This document shows positions 7,279 through 15,281 of a DNA stretch of 64,000 bases, piece after piece. Within the stretch, counting starts at the first letter, position 1; each line of letters begins with the position of its first letter. Both the position numbers and the translations under genes were made by a program. Source of the DNA: Paraflavitalea sp. CAU 1676 (GTDB lineage Bacteria > Bacteroidota > Bacteroidia > Chitinophagales > Chitinophagaceae); the NCBI RefSeq assembly GCF_029223285.1, contig NZ_JARHUJ010000008.1:248001-312000 (forward strand), given 5' to 3'. The notes beneath the pieces are model-generated. The model made no database searches and was not told the DNA's origin. It was given only the letters and a program-made list of their open reading frames with translations.

Positions 7279-9513
7279 TTACAACTTTGAAGGAGATCCC
7301 TTTTTTTCCTGGAGTTTAGGAAGACTGAAATTTGCTCCGGACATATTTTTCAGAACTGGAAGGCCACCAGGTTTTTGAGGTATTTCGTACAGCTTCACAG
7401 CAAAGCGGTCTGTTTCTTGTTTTGCTGGCGCACTGGTGGTGGTAGGCACTGGTGGGTTTGGCCTGTCAAGCCTGAAAGTGGCCTTAAAATAGTAACGTCC
7501 AGGTGCCACATTTCCACTGATACCATTACCTTTTTCTGCAATACGCCGCACCTCTGTCTTCATCAGGCCCGACTTATCCTCGGTCGTCAACGTTTTGGAC
7601 GTAGCTTTGGAAGCATAACCTACGATCACAATTTCCTGAACCTGGCCGGCAGCCTGAGCTGGCGCTGATTCATATAGTTCAAAATCCGACAGCTTGCCGG
7701 ATGCATCCAGTACAAACGAAAACCAGATAGAACCTTCCCCATCGTTATCGATCATGTCCTGTGGGTACCGGAAACTCCGGTTGAAATACCTGATCAGTTT
7801 AATGCTCGTGCTATCCTGTTTGGCAGCTTGTTGCAGTTTCAGGGCAAGGAGCGACTGCTGATAGGCGCCGGCAGACTGCTGGTTTTGATAGATCTTTTCA
7901 AGGATCACCTTTTCTTGTTGGTTCAGTTCGGAAGCCTTCTTTTGAACGAGGTCCAGCAGCTGTTTTTTGTAGGCCTGTTGTTCATCGTTCTGTGCTTTGA
8001 GCGTATTCTTCAGCAACTGCAACTGGTCAGCCTCTTTTTCCGCACTCCACTTGTAGTTATCATAGAACTTGTTGTAGTTGTCATAGTACTTGCTCAGCAG
8101 CGCAGTGTCCATGATCAACTGCTCCTGCTGTTTCAGTTTGATCAGTTCCTGTCTCGTAGCCGCTGCCACCGGATCATTGGGTTTGAGCTCCTGGCGCTTC
8201 AACGACTCTATCAGTATTTCTTGCTTCTTTTTCACGACCTCCAGCTCACTGCCTTTTAGCTGTGATTGATTGTAAAAGAAACTAAGCTGTTGTTGTTTCG
8301 TGGCTAATTCCTGATACTCCTGTATTTTTTTGATCAATTGTTCTTTGACCACCTTTTCTTTAAGGGGCGACAATTTTTGAAAACCCGATTGTGATTCCTG
8401 ATAGAAGAGCTTTTGCTCCAGCTGGGCCTTTTCCAGTTGTGTTTTGATGGTCTTGAGCAATTGCTCTTTTTCGTTGGCTTCCAGCTGCTGCTGAGCAGCC
8501 CGGTCCATGACTGTCTTTTGCTTCAACTGAAACAATTGTTCTTTCAAAATCTTTAGGGGCACCGTGTCTGCTACCGGTACAGATAGTTCTGCAGCCTGTG
8601 CATGCTGAACAGCCTTATCGGCCGCCTTCTCCTGGGCATGCAGTGTTACGGAGAAGAACAGGATAATGGAAACAGGCAATATCATAACGCGGCTCCAATA
8701 GCCGTACGACGATTGATTGAGTTGTGTGATCATGGCAATGCGACGCTTTAATTGGTTTTGGAAAAAAGGAGAAGTGAGATCCGCAGCCCGTGACGACATC
8801 ACCTGCTGCACCAACAACTCTGCATACTGGTACCGGTTGCTGTTGGAGATGGCATATTGATCCGCCAAAAACTCATGGATCGCTTTCAGTTCTTTCCGGA
8901 TAAGGTGAAAGAACGGGTTAAACCAACCCAGGATAGTGACAGCTTCAGCCAATAGGGTATCCACCGTATGCCGCTGCTGTACATGGAATAATTCGTGGCG
9001 GAATATTTGCTGACCTTCCTCGCTGTTGAAGTTGAGCGCCTCGTTCCAGTAAATGGAACGGAAGAAAGAAAACGGAGTTCCGGGCTCATGGGTTTGGTAA
9101 AATCGCATGCGCTGCATCGGTTCATAGGGGTACTGCCTCGAAATATGGCGGATGTACAAAAGCCCCCGTATCACTCCCCACAACAGAAAACAAACACCGG
9201 CGGCATACAGCAGCCATAGCAAGTTCGCAACGGTGAAGTAATCAGCAGCCGTCGTTTCCACGACAGCAGCTTCCCCAGCAGGCGCCTGGAAGGTAACGGC
9301 CTTCATGGTCTGGTAAGCTACCTGGTTCATCATCCCCGCATCTTCAAATACCGGGATCCTGAACAACGGCACCACAATAGATAATACCAGGCAGGCCAGC
9401 AGATAAAACCGGTTATAATGGTGAAACCGCTTGTTGCGCAGGAACAGGTGGTAATATCCGAAAAGGATACCCGAACAAAGCGTCACTTTCAAACAGTACA
9501 ACACGATACTCAT
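7279..9513 (-). CDS. M56 (BlaR1/MecR1-type) metallopeptidase receptor with coiled coil and TonB-like C-terminus
   Basis: 744 residues. N-terminal membrane helices at about 5-24, 36-52 and 95-118. The zinc site HELFH is at 173-177, followed by HEFLADQYA at about 213, the M56 pattern. A further helix (about 275-293) ends in an LHAQ cleavage-like site and leads into the periplasm. There a Gln/Lys-rich coiled coil (about 315-575) precedes a TonB-C-like domain (GSIWFSFVLDASGKLSDFEL). That domain contains EIVIVGYASK, like the start of SusC plug domains. In known systems such receptors sense an envelope signal and cleave the BlaI repressor. It is third in the operon after blaI and another M56 gene (31 bp upstream). 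Confidence 0.88.
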   Translation of the reverse strand: MSIVLYCLKVTLCSGILFGYYHLFLRNKRFHHYNRFYLLACLVLSIVVPLFRIPVFEDAGMMNQVAYQTMKAVTFQAPAGEAAVVETTAADYFTVANLLWLLYAAGVCFLLWGVIRGLLYIRHISRQYPYEPMQRMRFYQTHEPGTPFSFFRSIYWNEALNFNSEEGQQIFRHELFHVQQRHTVDTLLAEAVTILGWFNPFFHLIRKELKAIHEFLADQYAISNSNRYQYAELLVQQVMSSRAADLTSPFFQNQLKRRIAMITQLNQSSYGYWSRVMILPVSIILFFSVTLHAQEKAADKAVQHAQAAELSVPVADTVPLKILKEQLFQLKQKTVMDRAAQQQLEANEKEQLLKTIKTQLEKAQLEQKLFYQESQSGFQKLSPLKEKVVKEQLIKKIQEYQELATKQQQLSFFYNQSQLKGSELEVVKKKQEILIESLKRQELKPNDPVAAATRQELIKLKQQEQLIMDTALLSKYYDNYNKFYDNYKWSAEKEADQLQLLKNTLKAQNDEQQAYKKQLLDLVQKKASELNQQEKVILEKIYQNQQSAGAYQQSLLALKLQQAAKQDSTSIKLIRYFNRSFRYPQDMIDNDGEGSIWFSFVLDASGKLSDFELYESAPAQAAGQVQEIVIVGYASKATSKTLTTEDKSGLMKTEVRRIAEKGNGISGNVAPGRYYFKATFRLDRPNPPVPTTTSAPAKQETDRFAVKLYEIPQKPGGLPVLKNMSGANFSLPKLQEKKGSPSKL

Positions 9514-9544
9514 AACTCAGATTTGCAAGGTGATGGTGGCTTGA

Positions 9545-11074
9545 TTATTTGAACTCCGGACTATTCTCTGCGTACCTGAATTTGCTCACCAGGTCTTTCT
9601 GCTCGCCGGAAATATGGAAGTCAACTGCGAAATGTTTATGGGGCGCCTCGTATTCCCAGGTTTCCCGGTCACTGGTAACGTACATATTAGTTGGTTTACC
9701 GAATTGCGTCACAATCTCCTCGCGGGAGGTAACATTATCCCGGATCTCTTTCACACGCTCGTAAGTAAATGCCTGTTTGGACGGCTTACCCTGCTGAGCA
9801 TAGTAAAAAGCTTCTATGACATCGGTTTCCTTGTTGAACTGGATGCGGAGTTGCTTGCCGCCCCCTACATAAACCCATACGCTCTCATCGGAAGAAAGCA
9901 CCTTCTGGCCGGGGGCACCCATTTTTTCCTTTACCTGTTGCATGTTAACGATAGAGAGTTTTAGTTGTCTTACCAGCTCAAGATTAGGCTCCATACCATT
10001 GCGCGCCGGATCAACCGGCTTTTTACCCAGCGAATTCCTGGCAGCATTACCCGGCGGCTCAGGCGTATGAGGCCAGGTGTAATTATCAGGAACCGGGTAA
10101 ATACCGCTAGGGGTAGTTTGTTTGGATGCCTTCGAGCTGTTCCGGGCAATTTGTCGGGTGCTTTTTTGAGCTTGCACAGCAATGGTACCGGCAAGCACCA
10201 GGAAAACCGGAAGGGCCATGATACGGCTCACATAGCCGTATTTGGTTGGGTTGGATGATAAGATCATGGTAATACGACGTTTTATAGGTGTGGTGGAAAA
10301 ATAACGGGGCAGGGAATGATGGCTGGCTGCAGCAGCCTGCAGCACCAGTAGCTCGGCATAACTTTTCGCATCGCCGTCACTGGTCGCGTGGCGATCGGCC
10401 AGGAACTCGTGGATGGTGGTCAATTCCTTCTTCAGGATCCAAAAGAAAGGGTTGAACCAGCAAGCAATAAGCACCAGCTCTATCGCAATGGCATCGAGCG
10501 CGTGATATTGCCTTACATGGTAAAGCTCATGGCGGAAGATCCTTTTACCCGCAGCTGAGTCGAGGTCAATATTGCTGTTCCAGAAAACCGACTTGAAAAA
10601 AGAGAAAGGAGTACCGGGAGCGTCTGTCTGGTATAGGCGGATGTCTCCCGATCGTACCACCGGATACCTGCGCTTTAGCCGCGATAGCTGGATCAGGGCC
10701 CGGATAAAAGCCAGTGCAAGCCAAAGTACGCCTGCAGCATAGAAAACTCCGGCAACACGGGGCCAGGTAAACACAGGGGCTGTTTTCGTTACCACTGCGG
10801 GCGTTACCACTGCGGGAAGTATTTCTCCGGCCGAACCCGCAGGTGCCAGGGTCATAGCCTCCACAACCCGGTAGGCCGTGAATTGGGCTTGATCGGCCGT
10901 ATCGAAAAGGATGGGAAGCGTGCACAAAGGCACCAGGAGCGACAGCAACAGGATGCCCAGCAGGTAAAACCGGTTGTACTGGTGAAAACGCTGGTTGCGG
11001 AGGAAAAGCCAGTAATAACCAAGCAAAACCCCCGAGCACAACACCATTTTGCCGAAATAGGATAGGAGGGTCAT
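9545..11074 (-). CDS. M56 (BlaR1/MecR1-type) metallopeptidase receptor with BamE/BLIP-like repeats
   Basis: 509 residues. Membrane helices at about 5-24, 36-55 and 105-128; zinc motif HELYH at 182-186 and HEFLADRHA at about 222; a last helix (about 285-300) ends VQAQ. It is clearly a paralogue of the next gene over the first 300 residues. The exported C-terminal part is quite different: a Pro-rich linker, then two similar segments, each a helix followed by a G-P turn and W/Y strands (VKEKMGAPGQ...SVWVYVGGG and IVTQFGKPTN...ETWEYEAPH), which resemble SmpA/OmlA (BamE, BLIP) folds. Probably the signal-sensing part. It starts 2 bp after the blaI stop, so the two are translationally coupled. Confidence 0.88.
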   Translation of the reverse strand: MTLLSYFGKMVLCSGVLLGYYWLFLRNQRFHQYNRFYLLGILLLSLLVPLCTLPILFDTADQAQFTAYRVVEAMTLAPAGSAGEILPAVVTPAVVTKTAPVFTWPRVAGVFYAAGVLWLALAFIRALIQLSRLKRRYPVVRSGDIRLYQTDAPGTPFSFFKSVFWNSNIDLDSAAGKRIFRHELYHVRQYHALDAIAIELVLIACWFNPFFWILKKELTTIHEFLADRHATSDGDAKSYAELLVLQAAAASHHSLPRYFSTTPIKRRITMILSSNPTKYGYVSRIMALPVFLVLAGTIAVQAQKSTRQIARNSSKASKQTTPSGIYPVPDNYTWPHTPEPPGNAARNSLGKKPVDPARNGMEPNLELVRQLKLSIVNMQQVKEKMGAPGQKVLSSDESVWVYVGGGKQLRIQFNKETDVIEAFYYAQQGKPSKQAFTYERVKEIRDNVTSREEIVTQFGKPTNMYVTSDRETWEYEAPHKHFAVDFHISGEQKDLVSKFRYAENSPEFK

Positions 11075-11076
11075 GA

Positions 11077-11442
11077 TTATTTGTTTTGGGCGTCCTTGAT
11101 GAGTTTAAGGAGATTTTCCAGTTCTTCCTGGCTCAGTTGGTTATCACTTACGAACTGCGAAACCAGCTTGGCCGGCGACCCCTCAAAATACCCCTTCACC
11201 AGCTGCTTGACGCTTTTGTTGCCGTAATCTGATTTGGAAATCAATGGTTTGTATAGATTGTTCCTGCCCTGCACTTCGTAGGTCACAAACTCTTTCTCTA
11301 CCAATATCTTTAAGATCGTGGCCACCGTATTCGAATGGGGCCTGGGCTCCGGAATCTGCTCCATGATATCCTTCAAAAAGCCCTGTTCCAGTTCCCACAC
11401 CACCAGCATCACTTGTTCTTCGGCCTTGGTAAGTACTTTCAT
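11077..11442 (-). CDS. blaI: BlaI/MecI/CopY-family transcriptional repressor
   Basis: 121 residues, the usual size. The N-terminal winged helix begins LTKAEEQVMLVVWELEQGFLKDI. The recognition helix region HSNTVATILKILVEKEFVTYE is followed by a wing and a C-terminal dimerisation helix (LSQEELENLLKLIKDAQ). BlaI-type dimers bind palindromic operators and are inactivated by proteolysis triggered by a BlaR1-type receptor; here two such receptor genes follow. The gene's own promoter carries two matching palindromes (11443-11494), indicating autoregulation. The regulon beyond this operon cannot be seen; no beta-lactamase is in the window. Confidence 0.92.
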   Translation of the reverse strand: MKVLTKAEEQVMLVVWELEQGFLKDIMEQIPEPRPHSNTVATILKILVEKEFVTYEVQGRNNLYKPLISKSDYGNKSVKQLVKGYFEGSPAKLVSQFVSDNQLSQEELENLLKLIKDAQNK

Positions 11443-11494
11443 AACTAGTTTTTTAGTTGTATCTCAAATCTATAACTATTTTCTTAGTTACAAA
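11443..11494 (-). promoter_or_regulatory. blaI operon promoter with two AACTA-N6-TAGTT operators
   Basis: Read on the minus strand: -33 TTTG (11491-11494), an 18-nt spacer, then -7 TAGATTTG (11465-11472), a near-perfect Bacteroidota promoter. The inverted repeat TAACTA-N6-TAGTTA fills the spacer (core AACTA-N6-TAGTT at 11474-11489). A second copy of the core (11443-11458) lies between the expected start site and the ATG at 11442. Centre-to-centre distance is 31 bp, about three helical turns. Repressor binding would block the promoter directly. Confidence 0.75.
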
Positions 11495-11849
11495 ATATTT
11501 TTGCCCTAATTCACAATTTTTTTTAGAAAGGGTAAACCACCACAGGTATTTGATGGTTACATCGTCAATAGTAGTAGGAGTGCAGCTTACAGCCAATTGG
11601 ACGGCTTTTCATTGACAGGTTTGGAGGAACATTCGGCCCGCAATATGCCCGCAGCAGCTTCGATTTTATCCACAGGAGCTATGAGATGTCGGGATTGCGT
11701 GTTATTTTTGCAGACGGTTCTGGACGGATCGGACACATTAACAGCTCATTTGCAGTTGATTTGCAACCTGCCCTGAACTTTCTCAGTCTATTCATTGTTG
11801 ATACTGTACCCTGCCCTGAAACAGTCATTTTATTACCTAGAAATTTGAT
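11495..11849. other. Intergenic region before rpoD, no gene seen
   Basis: About 355 bp without a supported gene. It must hold the rpoD promoter. A TATTTTTG box (11703-11710) matches the -7 consensus but lacks a -33 partner and lies 140 bp from the ATG. A GC-balanced stretch around 11560-11760 shows no convincing reading frame. Confidence 0.4.
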
Positions 11850-12707
11850 ATGAGACAGCTCAAAATTGCTACCCAGATAACTAATCGCGACTCGCAGGCA
11901 GTAGAGAAATATCTGCAGGAAATCTCAAAAATTCCGATGATCACTCCCGAAGAGGAGACTGTACTGGCCCAGCGGATCAAGATGGGAGATCAGAAAGCAT
12001 TGGATAAGTTAGTGCAGGCGAACCTTCGTTTCGTAGTATCAGTAGCCAAGCAATACCAACACCAGGGCTTGTCCCTCAGCGATTTGATCAACGAGGGTAA
12101 CCTCGGTCTGATCAAGGCCGCCCAGCGTTTCGACGAAACCAAAGGTTTTAAATTCATCTCTTACGCAGTATGGTGGATTCGTCAGTCGATCCTGCAGGCT
12201 TTGGCCGAACAAGGTCGTCTCGTACGTCTGCCCCAAAATAAGATCGGTACTTATAATAAAGCCAACAAGGCTTATATGGCCTTCGAACAGGAGCATGAGC
12301 GTGAGCCCAGCACCGAAGAGCTGGCCGAGCTGTTGGAAATGAGCGAAACAGAGATCAACAATATATTCCAGAGCAATACCCGTCACACTTCCCTCGATGC
12401 ACCTGTGCACGAAGCAGAAGATGTGGCCATGGGCGACCTCCTCGAAGGTGGTGATGACACCGATGATGATGTAATGAAAGATTCGCTCCGTAACGAGATC
12501 CGCCGCGTGCTGAAATCGCTCAGCCCCCGCGAAGCAGAGATCGTGAACGCTTACTTCGGCCTCGACGGCGAAAACGGCGTTACTATCGAGCAGATCGGTC
12601 AGAAATACGATCTTACCAAAGAGCGTATCCGCCAGATCAAGGAAAGAGCCATCAAACGCTTACAAAAAGCACGCTACAGCAACGCGTTGAAAGCATATTT
12701 AGGTTAG
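11850..12707 (+). CDS. rpoD: Primary RNA polymerase sigma factor (sigma-ABfr type RpoD)
   Basis: 285 residues, the short Bacteroidota housekeeping sigma factor lacking region 1.1. Region 1.2 is DSQAVEKYLQEISKIPMITP. Region 2 has LRFVVSVAKQYQHQGLSLSD, then LINEGNLGLIKAAQRFD and FKFISYAVWWIRQSI (core binding and -7 recognition). Region 3 follows, and region 4 has the helix-turn-helix ending LTKERIRQIKERAIKRLQ. It recognises TTTG/TAnnTTTG promoters, which fits the promoters seen across this window. Single gene with its own terminator 24 bp after the stop. Confidence 0.97.
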   Translation: MRQLKIATQITNRDSQAVEKYLQEISKIPMITPEEETVLAQRIKMGDQKALDKLVQANLRFVVSVAKQYQHQGLSLSDLINEGNLGLIKAAQRFDETKGFKFISYAVWWIRQSILQALAEQGRLVRLPQNKIGTYNKANKAYMAFEQEHEREPSTEELAELLEMSETEINNIFQSNTRHTSLDAPVHEAEDVAMGDLLEGGDDTDDDVMKDSLRNEIRRVLKSLSPREAEIVNAYFGLDGENGVTIEQIGQKYDLTKERIRQIKERAIKRLQKARYSNALKAYLG

Positions 12708-12730
12708 TAATAGTACGTTAATCAAATAAA

Positions 12731-12763
12731 AGCCCGGTACGGTCAAAGCCTGCCGGGTTTTTT
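12731..12763 (+). terminator. Intrinsic terminator after rpoD
   Basis: AGCCCGG ... GCCGGGT hairpin followed by six T, directly downstream of the rpoD stop codon. Confidence 0.8.
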
Positions 12764-12790
12764 ATTAACGCTCATGTACCTTTATATCGT

Positions 12791-13678
12791 ATGTATCCGC
12801 GCATCATACTTGTAATATTCCTCGGAGCTCTACTGGCCTCCTGCGAAAAAGCCATCTCCTTCAAGCCCGACTCGGCCGAACCGGCCGTCGTGATAGAAGC
12901 GACTATCGAAAACGGTCAGGCGCCGGTAGTGATTCTATCCCGCAGTCTGAACTACTTTAGCCAGCTCTCTGCCGATACCCTGGCCAAATCATTTATCCGC
13001 AATGCCGAGATATATGTTAGCAACGGCAGCCACACCCATCGCCTCAAAGAATACGCCTATCCCGCCAATAACGGCTATACGGTCTATTATTACTCTACCG
13101 ACTCTTCAAATCTCGCCACTGCTTTCGTTGGCGAGTTCAACAAGGCATACACGCTCGAAGTAAAGGTGGATGGCAAAACCTATTCAGCGAATACCACCAT
13201 CCCCGCACTCACCAAAACCATCGACTCGTTGTGGTGGTTACCGGCTCCCCAAAACACCGATCCCGCCCGCGTTATCATCATGGCCCGCACCACCGACCCG
13301 CCCGGCTTTGGCAACTATATCCGGTACTTCACCATGTCCAATACAGAACCATTTTATCCCGGACTCAATTCAGTCTTTGACGATCAGATCGTTGATGGCA
13401 AAACCTACGACATACAGGTAGAGCATGGAGTAGACCGCAACCAGCCGGTCGACCTCGAGGATTATGCATTTTTCTACCACGGCGACATAGTAACCGTCAA
13501 GCTCTGCAATATCGATAAGGCCACCTTCGATTTCTGGCGCACCATGGAATACAACTATTCCAGCATCGGCAATCCATTTGCAACACCCGTCAAAGTATTG
13601 AGCAATATCAAAGGTGGCGGCCTCGGTTATTTCGGCGGTTATGCTGTACAATACCTTACACTGGCCATTCCCCGCTGA
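12791..13678 (+). CDS. DUF4249-family lipoprotein
   Basis: 295 residues. A signal peptide ends in the lipobox LLAS-C (Cys at about 18), so the protein is predicted to be lipidated and placed in the outer membrane. The body matches the DUF4249 pattern: VVIEATIENGQAPVVILSRS near the N-terminus, a mid-region with PALTKTIDSLWWLP, and a C-terminal segment with FWRTMEYNYSSIGNPFATP and a final ILS-like/GYFGGYAVQYL strand. DUF4249 proteins in Bacteroidota usually lie beside TonB-dependent receptors; here no such gene is adjacent. A TACCTTTA element 15 bp before the ATG is one base off the -7 consensus. Function unknown. Confidence 0.85.
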   Translation: MYPRIILVIFLGALLASCEKAISFKPDSAEPAVVIEATIENGQAPVVILSRSLNYFSQLSADTLAKSFIRNAEIYVSNGSHTHRLKEYAYPANNGYTVYYYSTDSSNLATAFVGEFNKAYTLEVKVDGKTYSANTTIPALTKTIDSLWWLPAPQNTDPARVIIMARTTDPPGFGNYIRYFTMSNTEPFYPGLNSVFDDQIVDGKTYDIQVEHGVDRNQPVDLEDYAFFYHGDIVTVKLCNIDKATFDFWRTMEYNYSSIGNPFATPVKVLSNIKGGGLGYFGGYAVQYLTLAIPR

Positions 13679-13838
13679 TCGCAGGAACACCACACAACGT
13701 GTCCCCATCACACTACCTTCCGCAGTATTCCCGCTGTCAACCACGCATTGAACCTATAGCCCTGTACGCTGTTATACATAGGTTATGCACAGTGCAGAAC
13801 GGAATGTCAAGCGGTGCGCTTTGTAACTGTTTTGCCTT

Positions 13839-13846
13839 TATTTTTG
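13839..13846 (+). promoter_or_regulatory. -7 box (TATTTTTG) of trxB
   Basis: TATTTTTG matches TAnnTTTG and lies 27 nt before the trxB ATG. A TTTG at 13820-13823 is upstream with a 15-nt spacer, shorter than the usual 18-20. Confidence 0.5.
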
Positions 13847-13873
13847 TCAGATTTTATTCAAGAATCATAAGTT

Positions 13874-14812
13874 ATGGAAAGCGAAAAAGTACACTGTTTA
13901 ATCATTGGATCAGGACCGGCAGGATATACAGCAGCTATCTATGCGGCACGGGCTAATATGAAACCGGTATTGTACCAGGGCATTCAACCCGGCGGACAGC
14001 TCACCATTACTACCGAGGTAGAGAACTATCCCGGCTATGCCGATGGCGTACAGGGCCCCGAAATGATGATCCATTTCGAAAAGCAGGCAACACGCATGGG
14101 AGCCGATATCCGCTTCGGCCTCGCTACCAAAGTCGATTTCACGCAACAACCTTATAAAGTTTGGATCGATGAAGAAAAGCTCATCGAAGCCGATGCGGTG
14201 ATCATCGCTACAGGCGCCTCCGCCAAATGGCTGGGCCTCGAAAGCGAACAACGCCTCAACGGCTTTGGCGTCAGCGCCTGCGCCGTCTGCGACGGGTTCT
14301 TCTTCCGTACCAAGGAAGTAGCCATTGTAGGCGCTGGTGATACCGCTGCTGAAGAAGCGTTGTATCTTTCCAAGCTGGCTTCCTCCGTGCACATGTTCAT
14401 CCGCCGCGATGCCATGCGCGCTTCCAAAGTAATGCAGGACCGCGTACTGGCTACCCCCAATATCAAAGTATACTGGAATTCAGAGACCGATGAAATATTG
14501 GGCGAGAACAAAGTTGATGGCGTTCGGATCAGGAACATCAAAACCGGCGAAACACAAAACATTCCTATTCAGGGATTCTTCGTAGCCATTGGTCACCAAC
14601 CCAATTCAGATATCTTCAAGGGTATCATCGATATGGATGAGGCTGGCTACATCAAGACCATCCCCGGAACCTCCAAAACCAATGTAGAAGGCGTATTTGC
14701 TGCAGGCGACGTACAGGATAAGATCTACCGCCAGGCGGTAACAGCTGCCGGTAGCGGTTGTATGGCTGCCCTCGATGCAGAACGCTACCTCTCCGCCAAA
14801 GGGTTGGTGTAA
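13874..14812 (+). CDS. trxB: Thioredoxin-disulfide reductase
   Basis: 312 residues, the usual low-molecular-weight TrxR length. An N-terminal FAD-binding GSGPAGYTAAIYAARA motif, the redox-active CAVC (about 136-139, in ACAVCDGFFFR), the NADPH-binding GAGDTAAEEALYLS motif, and the C-terminal FAD motif GVFAAGDVQDKIYRQAVTAA are all present. It passes electrons from NADPH to thioredoxin in the cytosol. The gene has its own promoter and a terminator at 14876-14908. Confidence 0.97.
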   Translation: MESEKVHCLIIGSGPAGYTAAIYAARANMKPVLYQGIQPGGQLTITTEVENYPGYADGVQGPEMMIHFEKQATRMGADIRFGLATKVDFTQQPYKVWIDEEKLIEADAVIIATGASAKWLGLESEQRLNGFGVSACAVCDGFFFRTKEVAIVGAGDTAAEEALYLSKLASSVHMFIRRDAMRASKVMQDRVLATPNIKVYWNSETDEILGENKVDGVRIRNIKTGETQNIPIQGFFVAIGHQPNSDIFKGIIDMDEAGYIKTIPGTSKTNVEGVFAAGDVQDKIYRQAVTAAGSGCMAALDAERYLSAKGLV

Positions 14813-14875
14813 GAAGCCCAGGTAAGCCTTGATACCGAAAAAATAACATATCAAGTCAATACTTCTTTCTAATTT

Positions 14876-14908
14876 GGCCCCGTTCCGAAAAGACGGGGCC
14901 AATTTCTT
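14876..14908 (+). terminator. Intrinsic terminator between trxB and folB
   Basis: Perfect 8-bp stem GGCCCCGT / ACGGGGCC followed by AATTTCTT. It ends two bases before the folB ATG (14911), so folB expression depends on read-through or on a promoter inside trxB's tail. None with a good match was seen. Confidence 0.75.
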
Positions 14909-14910
14909 GT

Positions 14911-15270
14911 ATGGTATCAATCGAGTTACACAACATCCGGATGCACGCCTACCATGGACTTTATGAGGGTGAGCAGAAAACCGGCAGCCCTTACGAAGTA
15001 AACCTGAAAGTAACCTACGATGAAGGTCAGGTAGCCTTCGACGACCTGAAGAATACCATCAATTATGTCGATGTGTTCGAGATCGTGAAGCAACGCATGA
15101 AGGTAGCCACGCCCTTGCTGGAGAAAGTGGCAGAAGGCATCATCCGCAAACTGAAACACCAGTATCCCTACGCCATAGAGATCAGCATCTCCATCTACAA
15201 ACTGGAAGCACCCATCGAAAACATACAGGGTAAACTGGGCATCACCATGCACAAGAAGTTTGAAAAGTAA
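14911..15270 (+). CDS. folB: Dihydroneopterin aldolase
   Basis: 119 residues, the usual FolB length. Family marks: IELHNIRMHAYHGLYEGEQ at the N-terminus (Glu and His/Tyr of the pterin pocket), NTINYVDVFEIVKQRM, and PLLEKVAEGIIRKL, then the ISIYKLEAPIENIQG strand, which contains the catalytic Lys. It converts dihydroneopterin to 6-hydroxymethyl-dihydropterin in folate synthesis. It converges with the MATE gene (11-bp gap). Confidence 0.95.
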   Translation: MVSIELHNIRMHAYHGLYEGEQKTGSPYEVNLKVTYDEGQVAFDDLKNTINYVDVFEIVKQRMKVATPLLEKVAEGIIRKLKHQYPYAIEISISIYKLEAPIENIQGKLGITMHKKFEK

Positions 15271-15281
15271 GGAAGTGGTGA

